Shown: positions 1-7,191 of the stretch, one piece after another
How the letters are laid out: the number at the start of each line of letters is the position of its first letter
Numbering within the stretch: position 1 is the first letter of the stretch
DNA from: Verrucomicrobia subdivision 6 bacterium
GTDB lineage: Bacteria; Verrucomicrobiota; Verrucomicrobiia; Methylacidiphilales; Verrucolacustridaceae
DNA: 38,506 bases
Assembly (NCBI GenBank): GCA_947466515.1
Contig: CANIEM010000013.1
Location: 1 to 38,506 of the forward strand
Direction of reading: 5' to 3'
The notes under the pieces: model-generated
Database searches by the model: none
What the model saw: only the letters and a program-made list of their open reading frames with translations
What the model was told of the DNA's origin: nothing
Made by a program: the position numbers and the translations under genes

Positions 1-86
1 GCGGATGCTTCCGGGGCGCTGTCCGCGAGGGACAAGCTGGCCACGGCCGCAAGCACGCCAAGAAGGGCTGTAATATTCTTGATCAT
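1..86 (-). CDS. Exported protein, N-terminal fragment (runs off the window)
   Basis: An ATG at 84-86 on the minus strand opens a frame that runs off the left edge. The visible 28 residues start MIKNITALLGVLAAVASLSL, then ADSAPEAS. Lys near the start, a hydrophobic core and an Ala-X-Ala-like end make a good Sec signal peptide. A strong ribosome binding site (AAGGAG) lies about 11 bases upstream, and a promoter-like sequence and a leader hairpin lie further up (listed separately). Only the signal peptide is visible, so the mature function cannot be named. Confidence 0.7.
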   Translation of the reverse strand, partial: MIKNITALLGVLAAVASLSLADSAPEAS

Positions 87-127
87 TTTATTTACTATCT
101 CCTTAGGTTTGTTTGTTGTTTGTTTAT

Positions 128-169
128 GTTCACGAGGCACCGTGATTGTAGCCAAAGCACCTCTTGAAC
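128..169 (-). promoter_or_regulatory. Leader hairpin between promoter and RBS of the exported-protein gene
   Basis: GTTCACGAGG at 128-137 pairs with CCTCTTGAAC at 160-169 (ten positions, one mismatch) around a 22-base loop. It lies in the predicted untranslated leader (about 85 bases) of the gene starting at 86. It could affect mRNA stability or act as a regulatory leader. No known riboswitch consensus is recognisable. Confidence 0.35.
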
Positions 170-175
170 TTGTTA

Positions 176-203
176 AACATATCAGACCTGCAAGACCCGT
201 CAA
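176..203 (-). promoter_or_regulatory. Sigma-70-like promoter for the exported-protein gene
   Basis: Read on the minus strand, TTGACG (198-203) is followed after 16 bases by TATGTT (176-181). These match the -35 and -10 consensus at 5/6 and 4/6 positions. It faces the gene starting at 86. Judged by eye only. Confidence 0.45.
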
Positions 204-280
204 TATTTATTTTGAACGTTTTTAACATCCACCTGTCTGAATTGATTACGTTACGAGTATCTCTCTAGGTGTTCGTCAAG

Positions 281-310
281 AAACGCAGGCCGCCAAAGCC
301 TGCGTTTTTT
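281..310. terminator. Rho-independent terminator hairpin downstream of ndk
   Basis: AAACGCAGGC (281-290) and GCCTGCGTTT (298-307) form a perfect 10-bp stem with a 7-base loop, followed by further T to 310. The T tract is better on the plus strand, but the only gene reading towards it is the minus-strand ndk cluster. On that strand the hairpin is followed by TTTCTT. It is probably usable in both directions and ends the rpmH-to-ndk transcript. Confidence 0.65.
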
Positions 311-352
311 GCGTAAATCTATGGCGTGCAAGTAATTACAGGATCGTTTTAG

Positions 353-430
353 AGACTTTCGCAGGCCTATAGTTGGGGCCCGAGCAGGCGAACCCTACCT
401 AGAGTAGTTAGCAGGGGAGAGTGAAAGTCT
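353..430. repeat. Inverted-repeat-bounded structured element containing a GTAG hairpin
   Basis: AGACTTTCGC (353-362) and GTGAAAGTCT (421-430) are complementary over ten positions with one G-U pair, so they bound a 78-base foldable element directly after the ndk stop codon. Inside it, on the minus strand, a GTAG tetranucleotide (395-398) leads into the stem GGGTTCG/CGGGCCC (389-395 with 376-382, 6-base loop). A GTAG followed by a hairpin is the layout of REP elements. It could instead be a 3'-UTR structure of ndk. The stretch 87-433 holds no other gene that I can see. Confidence 0.35.
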
Positions 431-433
431 TAC

Positions 434-859
434 CTAAACGCGCGGATCGGCCTTGCCGAAGAAACGGATGAGCTCGGTTTTCGCCGTTTCGTGGGAGTCG
501 GATGCGTGCAAAACGTTATGCATCTTATCTTTTCCCAGATCTCCTCGAATGGTGCCTTTGGGGGCCTTGGTGCTGTCGGTCGGCCCGAGCAGTTCCCTCA
601 CCCTTTCGATGGCATTGGTTCCCTGCAGAGCAACCGCCACGACGGGACCCGACGACATAAACTTCTCAATCTCTGGGAAGAAAGGCAGGTGCGCCAGATG
701 AACGTAGTGCTCCTTGAGCAGAGCAGCATCGAGTCGAAGCATCCGACAGTTCAGAATTTTTAAGCCTTCCGTCTCTAGGCGGCGCAAAACTTCCCCCGTC
801 AGGCCCTCGGCCACGGCATCGGGTTTGACTAGTATTAAGGTGATCTCAGGGTTTGACAT
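434..859 (-). CDS. ndk: Nucleoside diphosphate kinase
   Basis: This enzyme moves the terminal phosphate of ATP onto other (deoxy)nucleoside diphosphates through a phosphohistidine, balancing NTP pools in the cytoplasm. The 141-residue product has the usual family length. It starts MSNPEITLILVKPDAV with the conserved KPDA near the N-terminus. It carries the active-site histidine in NVLHASDS near residue 117, a version of the usual NxxHGSDS. I chose the ATG at 857-859 because the AGAGGA site sits upstream and the family N-terminus begins there; a longer TTG start adds unrelated residues. It follows the O-antigen-ligase-like gene after only 4 bases, so it is the last gene of the rpmH-to-ndk cluster. 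A hairpin terminator lies beyond it at 281-310. Confidence 0.95.
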   Translation of the reverse strand: MSNPEITLILVKPDAVAEGLTGEVLRRLETEGLKILNCRMLRLDAALLKEHYVHLAHLPFFPEIEKFMSSGPVVAVALQGTNAIERVRELLGPTDSTKAPKGTIRGDLGKDKMHNVLHASDSHETAKTELIRFFGKADPRV

Positions 860-863
860 AATT

Positions 864-2834
864 TTAATCCTCTTGTGGGTTGAACTTCTTACCCTGCCGA
901 ATCGTCGGCCCTTTCGCAATCTGCTCTTTCAGTTGCGCCAGCATTTCTCGAGCCTCCGTTCCTGAATCCTTCTCGTCCTCTGGGCGTGTTCCCCCATCTC
1001 CCAGCGAAACCGCCTTCTCCAGCTCCACCTTTGCTCCTGCCAAATCCCCTTTCCGCCAAAGATGATTTCCATAGCTCAAATGAAAAAAGGTGGAGTGCGG
1101 GCGCTGCTCCAAGCCTTGCCGATAGAAAATCCCCGCTTCTTCGTATTTTCCTTGAAGGTCGAGAATGCTGGCTTGGCGCACGCCAAAGGTATCGTCCTGG
1201 GGACTGCGCTGGGCGGCGGCGCGATACCATTGAAGGGCCGACTCCGCGAGCCGTGCCTCCTCTTTTGCTCTGAGGGCACGGGCGGAGGGAGATGCAGAGG
1301 GGGGCGCAAAATAGACTTCAAGTAGTTTCAGTCGATAGGCATCGCCCAGAATACTGGCGAGGTTGGGAGAGCGCGGATCCGACCGCTCCGCTTGCTGGGC
1401 GCAGGCGTCTAATTCCGAATGCGAGAGTTTCGCCGCCTTTTCTGGCTTTTCCGGCAGGGATCGCCAGCCCGCCCAGGTTTGCCACCCTTGCCACGCCGTG
1501 AGACCGCCGACGGTCAGAGCTAGAACAAGCAGAAGTGGATTCGCCCACCGCGCCCCCGCTTCCCTCCGTTCGGGCCAAGAGATGGTGGTGGCGAGGCCGA
1601 GGAGAAAAAAGCAGGAGATGGCGGGGGCGGGGACGTGATAATTAAAATCAACAAAAGCGTGAGCGAGCATGGTCGCCATCAGGGACCAGCCTAGGCCTGT
1701 GCAGACGTCGGCCTTCGATCCCACTCCCCGCGTCCGAGTCCGACGCCAAAGAAAAACGGCCAGAAAAACCCAAAAGAGGGCGACGAGAGATGCCCCGACC
1801 ACTCCATAATCGCAAAGGGTATTGACGTAATCGTTGTGGGTGAAAAAGGTCCGCGAGCCGTGGGTCCAGGTACTGACCCGTAGGTGTTGCAGATCGAAGC
1901 TGGCGGGACCGTGACCGAACCATGGGGCCTTCTGCCAGATGGCGAGACCATCTTTGGCTAAGTCGAAACGAAAATCCCCTCCCCCGTTGAGAATTCGCTC
2001 CCATCCGACTCCTTTGCCAAGTATTTCCTGCCATCGTTTGGCGATAGCGGCATCGCTTCGGGCGGCCAAGAATCCGCCTCCCACCAAGGCGGTGGCAAAA
2101 AGAACGACCAGTCCTCTTCCCAGCCAGTTGAGCGGGCCACGGCGAAGCCAGCGCAGAAGCCAAACGCCATGCCCCGCAATCCAGGCGATCCAGCTCCCTC
2201 GTGAAATGGAGAAGAAAACTCCACCCGCGCAAGCGGCGGCGGCCCAACCCGCAAAGACGCGCAAGGGCCAAGCTAGATCGGGCCAGATGATGAGGGTCAG
2301 TGCAGCGAGGCTGGCTTGAACCAGATAATTGCCAAAATGATTTGGACAACCAAAGGTGCCCGACATGCGCTCTGCATAGTTCGGCCGAATCTGCACGGGC
2401 CAATCCAGCCATGGGACAGGTCCGATCGGATAGACTCCGATGCGAAAGTGGAGAAATCCAAAGCCAGCGGTGATCACGGCCACAAGGAGAAACCAGCCCA
2501 AGAGCCAAGGGATCATCAGCCGGCCAGGAAGTTGATGGCGGGCAGTAAGAAAAACGGCTCCGTAAACGGCGGCCCAGAGCCATTCAACTCGACCAAAGTA
2601 TTCGCAGGGGGCCCGGAGTACAGCCCAAGCGGCGTAGCCGAGAAAAAGAAAAACTGGCAGGTCGAGGAGCCCGAAAACCCGTTTCCCCGAGCGCAGTCCT
2701 TCGATGGCCCGAACCCCCAAGAGAATCCAGAGGCCTGCTCCAGCAAGAAAGGCGGGGCCTGCGACGACTTGGCGCGCGCCACCGAGGTAGAGTCCGCTGG
2801 AGGTAAGGAGAAAGAGGAGCAGGACCCAAGACAA
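864..2834 (-). CDS. O-antigen ligase/polymerase-like membrane protein with C-terminal TPR region
   Basis: About 656 residues. The first ~470 are strongly hydrophobic with roughly ten or more membrane segments. They include the features of the Wzy_C / O-antigen ligase family: SRGSW near 211 and, near 300-350, a large loop with PWFGHGPASF followed by HNDYVNTLCDYGVVG. The C-terminal ~170 residues are soluble and Ala/Leu-rich, with TPR-like spacing (for example GKYEEAGIFYRQGLEQRP). Such proteins ligate or polymerise undecaprenyl-linked glycans, or glycosylate proteins, at the periplasmic face; the substrate cannot be told here. The start is uncertain. TTG at 2832-2834 is the most upstream start codon, but the frame stays open further upstream without an ATG, and no good ribosome binding site is visible. 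It lies between jag and ndk, an unusual position for an envelope-glycan gene. Confidence 0.8.
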   Translation of the reverse strand: MSWVLLLFLLTSSGLYLGGARQVVAGPAFLAGAGLWILLGVRAIEGLRSGKRVFGLLDLPVFLFLGYAAWAVLRAPCEYFGRVEWLWAAVYGAVFLTARHQLPGRLMIPWLLGWFLLVAVITAGFGFLHFRIGVYPIGPVPWLDWPVQIRPNYAERMSGTFGCPNHFGNYLVQASLAALTLIIWPDLAWPLRVFAGWAAAACAGGVFFSISRGSWIAWIAGHGVWLLRWLRRGPLNWLGRGLVVLFATALVGGGFLAARSDAAIAKRWQEILGKGVGWERILNGGGDFRFDLAKDGLAIWQKAPWFGHGPASFDLQHLRVSTWTHGSRTFFTHNDYVNTLCDYGVVGASLVALFWVFLAVFLWRRTRTRGVGSKADVCTGLGWSLMATMLAHAFVDFNYHVPAPAISCFFLLGLATTISWPERREAGARWANPLLLVLALTVGGLTAWQGWQTWAGWRSLPEKPEKAAKLSHSELDACAQQAERSDPRSPNLASILGDAYRLKLLEVYFAPPSASPSARALRAKEEARLAESALQWYRAAAQRSPQDDTFGVRQASILDLQGKYEEAGIFYRQGLEQRPHSTFFHLSYGNHLWRKGDLAGAKVELEKAVSLGDGGTRPEDEKDSGTEAREMLAQLKEQIAKGPTIRQGKKFNPQED

Positions 2835-2908
2835 ACCTGCGCAGGCTTGGTTAAGGAGAGAAAAACGAAGGGCGGGGCTCGGCCCTGGGGAAGGAGCGGA
2901 GGATGGAT

Positions 2909-3382
2909 TCAGGCTTGGGCCGGACGTCGCGGACGAACCCGGATCCGCTTGAGCCGGGCTGGGCCTTCCGGACTAACCGTCTCCACTTGGGGATCATCTC
3001 GGAACGCTTGGTGGATGATCCGACGTTCGTAGGCGTTCATCGGAGAAAGTTCGATGGTTTCCCCTGCGGTACGGACTCGTTCCACCATTTCACGAATTTC
3101 GCTGAGAAGTTCCGCTTCCTGTTCCCGTCTATAATTCTCCACATCGACGATGACGCGGGCAGCGGGTTCGTCTCCACGGGCCAGCATCCGATTCAGAAGA
3201 AACTGCAGGTCGTCGATAGTTTCGCCGTCTCGGCCGATGAGGCGGGCGGGATTTTGCATGCGAACATGGAGGACTGCATCGTCTCCACGTTTCTCATCTT
3301 CAAGGGTAAAGGCAAATCCGAGGTGCCCGAGCATGTTCTCGAGAAGTTCGCGAGGGCCGAGAGAGGATGGTGCTGCGCTCAT
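2909..3382 (-). CDS. jag: KH-R3H RNA-binding protein Jag/KhpB
   Basis: A 157-residue cytoplasmic RNA-binding protein. A KH-type domain occupies about residues 35-85 with the GRDG loop (ARLIGRDGETIDDLQFLLNR). An R3H domain follows at about 90-150 with the Arg-x3-His signature in YERRIIHQAF. In other bacteria KhpB/Jag binds small and messenger RNAs and affects cell elongation and division, and its gene usually follows yidC, as here. The ATG at 3380-3382 overlaps the yidC stop codon (ATGA), which favours it over the in-frame GTG four codons upstream. It lacks the N-terminal Jag-N domain found in Firmicutes. The C-terminus is Arg/Pro-rich. Confidence 0.9.
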   Translation of the reverse strand: MSAAPSSLGPRELLENMLGHLGFAFTLEDEKRGDDAVLHVRMQNPARLIGRDGETIDDLQFLLNRMLARGDEPAARVIVDVENYRREQEAELLSEIREMVERVRTAGETIELSPMNAYERRIIHQAFRDDPQVETVSPEGPARLKRIRVRPRRPAQA

Positions 3383-5154
3383 CGTCGTCCCCACATTCCG
3401 CCCTTCCAGCGACCGCGTTTAACCAGGTCGGTAGGCTTGGCCACTTTTTCTAATTTGGGCATAGGCTGGCGCAAGTTGTACATCAGCTGTCCGATGGAGA
3501 GGAAATTTTGCACGGTCCAGTACAGAGATAGCGCAGAACTAAAATTATAGCAAAACACCAACATGATGACGGGCATGAGTTTCATCATCTTCGCTCCTGG
3601 GTTATCCACCCCTTGCGGCTGCGGAGTGATGTGCATGCTCCAGACCATGGCCGCCGTCATAATCAGGGGCATAGGATTAATTGGAATGCCTAGGCCTGGG
3701 AGATAGCCGATGGTGTCGGGTCGAGAAAGATCGTGAATCCAGAGGAAAGCTTGGCCTCGGAGTTCAACGGAGCTGAGGAGCATGTAGTAGAAGCCGAGGA
3801 AGACGGGCATCTGGATGAGCATGGGGAGACAGCCGCCGATGGGGTTCACCCCGTAATCGCGGTAGAGTTTCATCATTTCGGTATTCAGTTTTGCGGGATC
3901 ATCTTTCAGCCTGGTTTGCAGCTCTTTAAGTTTGGGGGCGAGGATCTGCATTTTTTTCATGCTGCGATTCGCCTTCGCTTGGGGAATCCAGAGAATGGCC
4001 TTAAGAAGAATTGTTAAGATGACGATCGACCAGCCGTAGCTACCGACCCACTTGTGGATGGTATTCATCACCACGAGGAGGGGGCGACTGACGACACCCA
4101 TCCAACCGAACTCCATCACCTGATCCTCTCCTTGGGCGAGATTCCGTAGGCGCCAATCTTCTTTCGGCCCTGCGTAGAGTCCAAATTTTCGAACATTCTT
4201 TGCGCCAATTCCGAGGTCAAACCCTGCCAGCTTCATCCATGTTTCCACAGCTGGCACTTTCCCAGAACCGTCCCGCATGCTTTCCCCGGAAAGATCGACT
4301 TTGCGCGCCTCAGCCCCTGCGGCGGGCGAATCCTGAGCGGTCAGCACCATAGCGAAAAACTGGCTTTTGGCAGCGACCCATTTGACTTGGCGATCTTCTC
4401 GGCTGCTGACTAGAGCCTTGCCTGCGCTGGGAAAAAGAAAAAGAAACTTAGAGGAGAGAAATTCGGGAAGTTTATGAGTGGTGTAAGTGGCATCGGTGGT
4501 AAACCAACCTGTGCCGACATAGGCATCCTCATCTTTACGAAGATGGATGGGAGCTCCTACCCCAGCGGAGATGGCGTAGGCGGGTAGAGCGAGCGGCAGG
4601 GTGCCGCGATTTTCCACTTCTTGGGTGAGGGCAAGACCGTAGTCGCCCGTGAGGCAAAAAGTGCGACGGATATGAACATCGCCTCCCGTCTGGGCAGGCG
4701 CAGTGAAGACGACTTCTTGGGGATCTGATTTTTCCAGAGTCCAGATCAGGCCTTCGCCGGCGGGAGTCCAGCCACGCAGATCGAAAATCGCGTCGGGGGA
4801 TCCACGGTTGAGATGAATTTTTTCTCCTGGATCGCCTGCATGGCCAACTAATTCGATTTCTTGAATCCCACCGCCCCAAGTGGTGAAAGTCACGCGGAGA
4901 GTGCTGTTTTCTAAGAAAGCGGTTTGCTCCGTGCCTGAGCGGTGGATGGATCCTGGGGCAAGGGTCTCCTTAGAGGTTAAACTTGGGGCGACGGGCGGAA
5001 GAGGAGCTGCGGAAGAGGGCGCCGTTTGAGTTGTGGAGGTCTTTGCGGGAGCGGGAGGATAATAGTGGGCAACGATCTTGGGATAAAGGACGAGAAGGAG
5101 AAGACAGGCCCCTGCGGCAAGCCAGGCGTTACGATCCATTCCTCCCTTTTTCAT
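3379..5154 (-). CDS. yidC: Membrane protein insertase YidC
   Basis: YidC inserts and folds inner-membrane proteins, alone or with SecYEG. The 591-residue product has the Gram-negative layout: an N-terminal membrane anchor ([18 protein letters not shown]), a Pro/Ala/Thr-rich linker, a large periplasmic beta-domain to about residue 345, and then the conserved five-helix insertase core. Diagnostic core segments include [20 protein letters not shown] and [14 protein letters not shown]. The groove position that is Arg in E. coli (FIVRGIMYPL) appears to be Lys here ([10 protein letters not shown]), a conservative change. The ATG at 5152-5154 overlaps the yidD stop (ATGA) and has an AGGA site upstream; a second Met five codons later is possible. 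The jag start overlaps its stop, so it is translationally coupled on both sides. Confidence 0.97.
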   Translation of the reverse strand: MKKGGMDRNAWLAAGACLLLLVLYPKIVAHYYPPAPAKTSTTQTAPSSAAPLPPVAPSLTSKETLAPGSIHRSGTEQTAFLENSTLRVTFTTWGGGIQEIELVGHAGDPGEKIHLNRGSPDAIFDLRGWTPAGEGLIWTLEKSDPQEVVFTAPAQTGGDVHIRRTFCLTGDYGLALTQEVENRGTLPLALPAYAISAGVGAPIHLRKDEDAYVGTGWFTTDATYTTHKLPEFLSSKFLFLFPSAGKALVSSREDRQVKWVAAKSQFFAMVLTAQDSPAAGAEARKVDLSGESMRDGSGKVPAVETWMKLAGFDLGIGAKNVRKFGLYAGPKEDWRLRNLAQGEDQVMEFGWMGVVSRPLLVVMNTIHKWVGSYGWSIVILTILLKAILWIPQAKANRSMKKMQILAPKLKELQTRLKDDPAKLNTEMMKLYRDYGVNPIGGCLPMLIQMPVFLGFYYMLLSSVELRGQAFLWIHDLSRPDTIGYLPGLGIPINPMPLIMTAAMVWSMHITPQPQGVDNPGAKMMKLMPVIMLVFCYNFSSALSLYWTVQNFLSIGQLMYNLRQPMPKLEKVAKPTDLVKRGRWKGGMWGRR

Positions 5155-5387
5155 ATCTTTTCCTGGAGGGGATCCCAACCGGCACCACCCCAAGGGTGGC
5201 ATCGAGAGAGGCGACGAAAGGCGAGTACGAGACCGTGGGTGATACCGTGGCGGGCGATCGCCTCCTCCGCGTAAACCGAGCAAGTGGGGTGATATCGGCA
5301 GCAAGGTCCAGGGCTAGCCAAGAGAGTGCGCCAAGCAGGGGAGCAGGCTCGTTGAGCCCGAATGAGGAAAAGGAAAAAAGATTTCAT
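5151..5387 (-). CDS. yidD: Membrane protein insertion efficiency factor YidD
   Basis: A 78-residue peripheral inner-membrane protein that assists YidC-dependent insertion. The family signature is clear: [16 protein letters not shown], then a Gly-spaced amphipathic helix, then [15 protein letters not shown]. The three conserved Cys regions are intact. The ATG at 5385-5387 overlaps the rnpA stop codon (ATGA), and its own stop overlaps the yidC start, giving the standard rnpA-yidD-yidC order. An N-terminal extension in the same frame runs inside rnpA and does not resemble the family, so I left it out. Confidence 0.94.
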   Translation of the reverse strand: MKSFFLFLIRAQRACSPAWRTLLASPGPCCRYHPTCSVYAEEAIARHGITHGLVLAFRRLSRCHPWGGAGWDPLQEKI

Positions 5388-5779
5388 AATTTTGCCGAGG
5401 CGGAACAAAGGCCCGCACGTTGATAAAGGCGGAGCATTTCTTTTTGGATAGCCGCGCAACCCCCTCGACCGGCAGGAGGGCGGGCAATCCAGACGGAATC
5501 GAGGCCAGGAGTAAGATCGGCCTGCAGATGGCGCCAAGTTTCACGCACCCAACGCTTAATTCGATTTCTCATGACCGCATTGCCACAGGCTTTGGGGACA
5601 ACCACGGCCATACGCCGAGCAGTTCGAGGAAAACAGCGCCAGTTGAGTTTGAGTGGGATGCCACTTTCGGTTCCTCCCTCACGGCGAATGGCTAAAAATT
5701 CCGGCCGGCGCCGGAGAATGCGCGCCCGCGGAAGGCGACGGTCACGCCCCGGTGTGGCGGGCGTAGTGGCGCTCCACAC
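5384..5779 (-). CDS. rnpA: RNase P protein component, start inside rpmH
   Basis: This is the protein subunit of ribonuclease P, which helps the catalytic RNA cleave 5' leaders from tRNA precursors. The family signature [10 protein letters not shown] (RNR motif) is present, preceded by the typical N-terminal [14 protein letters not shown] and central [12 protein letters not shown]. Between the rpmH stop (5742) and the conserved RLPRAR segment there is no in-frame ATG, GTG or TTG. The nearest start is GTG at 5777-5779, inside rpmH, giving about 131 residues; further in-frame GTG/TTG codons lie at 5806, 5812 and 5824. The gene therefore overlaps rpmH by at least 38 bases, in a different frame. 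Its stop overlaps the yidD start (ATGA). The start codon choice is inference; the identity is firm. Confidence 0.92.
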   Translation of the reverse strand: MWSATTPATPGRDRRLPRARILRRRPEFLAIRREGGTESGIPLKLNWRCFPRTARRMAVVVPKACGNAVMRNRIKRWVRETWRHLQADLTPGLDSVWIARPPAGRGGCAAIQKEMLRLYQRAGLCSASAKL

Positions 5780-5915
5780 CTTTGGGCAGAAGGCGACGAC
5801 GACCACGCGCACGACGACGCGCAATCAGGGCCCGCCCTCCCTTTGTTTTCATGCGGGCGCGAAAGCCGAATTGGCGTTTACGCGTGCGCTTGGATGGGTT
5901 GTAGGTCGGTTTCAT
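5742..5915 (-). CDS. rpmH: 50S ribosomal protein L34
   Basis: A 57-residue, Arg/Lys-rich protein of the large ribosomal subunit that packs against 23S rRNA. It begins [20 protein letters not shown] and continues [20 protein letters not shown], matching the L34 core. The family is usually 44-47 residues; here about a dozen extra residues follow ([16 protein letters not shown]). This extension is the stretch that overlaps the start of rnpA. The ATG is at 5913-5915, and no ribosome binding site is visible before it. A promoter-like sequence ends about 24 bases upstream, so the leader would be very short. It is the first gene of the rpmH-rnpA-yidD-yidC-jag cluster. No dnaA lies next to it in this window. 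Confidence 0.95.
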   Translation of the reverse strand: MKPTYNPSKRTRKRQFGFRARMKTKGGRALIARRRARGRRRLLPKGVERHYARHTGA

Positions 5916-5938
5916 TACGAATATTTAAGAAGGGCAAA

Positions 5939-5967
5939 ATCGTGCCGAGAAAAGGGGGCGGAGTCAA
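5939..5967 (-). promoter_or_regulatory. Promoter-like sequence before rpmH
   Basis: On the minus strand TTGACT (5962-5967) is followed after 17 bases by CACGAT (5939-5944). The -35 is a good match and the -10 weak. It is placed to start the rpmH-to-ndk transcript with a leader of under 20 bases. Judged by eye. Confidence 0.45.
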
Positions 5968-6025
5968 TGCGTTCGATGCAAGTTGGTGGGGTGGGTTTTT
6001 TCCGATACCCCAGAAGACTTCGATG

Positions 6026-7162
6026 CTACTCCCCCAGCAACCGCAAGAAGGTTTCGATCTCGCTTACCGTATTGGAAATATGCGGGGAAACCCGCAGAAG
6101 GGTTTTCCCTGAGTGCTCTTTTCGCCACGAGACTCGAATGCCCTCCTGCTCTATGCGCGCGCGAATTTTTCCCCATCCTGCCGCAGGCTCCAGCAAACTG
6201 GTAATCGCCCGATTGGAGTCTTTTTCTCCTCCATAGACCGCGAATCCATTGTGCTGAGCTCCTTCCCGCACCCGCTGGGCAAGTTCTAGGACGTAGGCCG
6301 AAACCACGGGCTGGCCGAAACTTTCTAAAAGTTCAAGGGAGGCCCTCATCCCCTCAATCCCTGGAAGATTGAGGCTACCGGGCTCGTACCTTCTTCCTTC
6401 TTCCTCCAGCACAATCGTAGGTTGCGCGAGAAATTCTGGACTGACGACGTTCCAAGATCCCAATAAGGGCGGGTGAAGTTTCTCCCAGACACGGCGTCGC
6501 ACCATGAAAACGCCCGCGCCGGCAGGTCCAAGCATCCATTTATGGGCATCGGCAGAAAGAAAATCGGCTTCTGCCCAAGCGGTCGGAAGCACCCCGAGGG
6601 TTTGAATGGCATCGAGGCAAAGGAGGATTCCGCGGGTTTTTAATTCGGGCCCAATCTCTGCCAGGTCAGGTTGAAGTCCGCTGAGGTAGTGCGCGGTGGC
6701 TAAGGTCACCAGTTTTGTTTTGGCAGTGACTAGAGGCCGGATCGTTTCCCACCGAATTGGTTCTTCGTGTTTCCGCTGCAAAGGAACGGGACGCACTCCA
6801 CGCCGCGCGAGGTCCATCCACGGATAAACATTCGCAGGATAATCAAGAGGATCATAGATCACTTCGTCGCCACCCTTCCATGCCAGCCCTTGAGCCACCA
6901 AATTGAGTCCTAAAGCGGTCGGCCCGAGCAAAGAAACCTCCTCCCAAGCACAATCAAGGAAGCGGGCCACGATTTCACGAGTTCGCCGAATCCTCAGCCA
7001 AACGGCCTCACTTTCTTGCCGCCCCTGCGCGGCCTCCTCAGACCAGTGAGCCATCGCCTGGACAGCGGGTCCACTAATAGGCGCCACCGCGGCGTGGGCC
7101 AAAAAAACTCCCTGACGGGTGACGGGAAAAAGCCGAGAACGCTCCTTAGGATCGGCCAGCAC
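6026..7162 (-). CDS. Class V aminotransferase family protein (PLP-dependent)
   Basis: About 378 residues with the fold-type I, class V aminotransferase layout. The PLP-binding lysine is K208 in SADAHKWMLGPAGAG, and the PLP-pyridine aspartate is in LCLDAIQTLGV (D184, with Q187). The substrate-domain segment YEPGSLNLPGIEGM follows. The C-terminal half has no cysteine, so the catalytic Cys of NifS/IscS/SufS desulfurases is missing. An aminotransferase, lyase or isopenicillin-epimerase-like activity is more likely, but the substrate is unknown. I chose GTG at 7160-7162; the frame stays open upstream into the HNH gene without an ATG, so the true start may lie slightly further up. It lies 29 bases after the HNH gene, on the same strand. 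Confidence 0.85.
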   Translation of the reverse strand: MLADPKERSRLFPVTRQGVFLAHAAVAPISGPAVQAMAHWSEEAAQGRQESEAVWLRIRRTREIVARFLDCAWEEVSLLGPTALGLNLVAQGLAWKGGDEVIYDPLDYPANVYPWMDLARRGVRPVPLQRKHEEPIRWETIRPLVTAKTKLVTLATAHYLSGLQPDLAEIGPELKTRGILLCLDAIQTLGVLPTAWAEADFLSADAHKWMLGPAGAGVFMVRRRVWEKLHPPLLGSWNVVSPEFLAQPTIVLEEEGRRYEPGSLNLPGIEGMRASLELLESFGQPVVSAYVLELAQRVREGAQHNGFAVYGGEKDSNRAITSLLEPAAGWGKIRARIEQEGIRVSWRKEHSGKTLLRVSPHISNTVSEIETFLRLLGE

Positions 7163-7191
7163 GGCGGCGAGCCGCGGCGCGTTTTCCTTCT

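Noticed and set aside
340-433. Possible RNase P RNA, tmRNA or SRP RNA
   Set aside because: I looked for the conserved cores of each and did not find them; only generic hairpins are present.
2316-3032. Open frame on the plus strand of about 238 codons
   Set aside because: It lies antisense to the O-antigen-ligase-like gene and jag, has no domain, and reflects G+C-rich opposite-strand coding.
3602-3610. DnaA-box-like TTATCCACC near the rpmH-yidC cluster, hinting at oriC
   Set aside because: It is a single site inside yidC. There is no dnaA/dnaN and no cluster of boxes or A+T-rich unwinding region, and the skew change near 6 kb has the wrong sign for an origin.
5571-6236. Plus-strand open frame of about 221 codons across rpmH and rnpA
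   Set aside because: Arg/Ser-rich shadow opposite firmly identified ribosomal and RNase P genes.
6026-7162. Cysteine desulfurase (NifS/IscS/SufS)
   Set aside because: The PLP-binding residues fit the superfamily, but no cysteine exists in the C-terminal half where the catalytic Cys should be.
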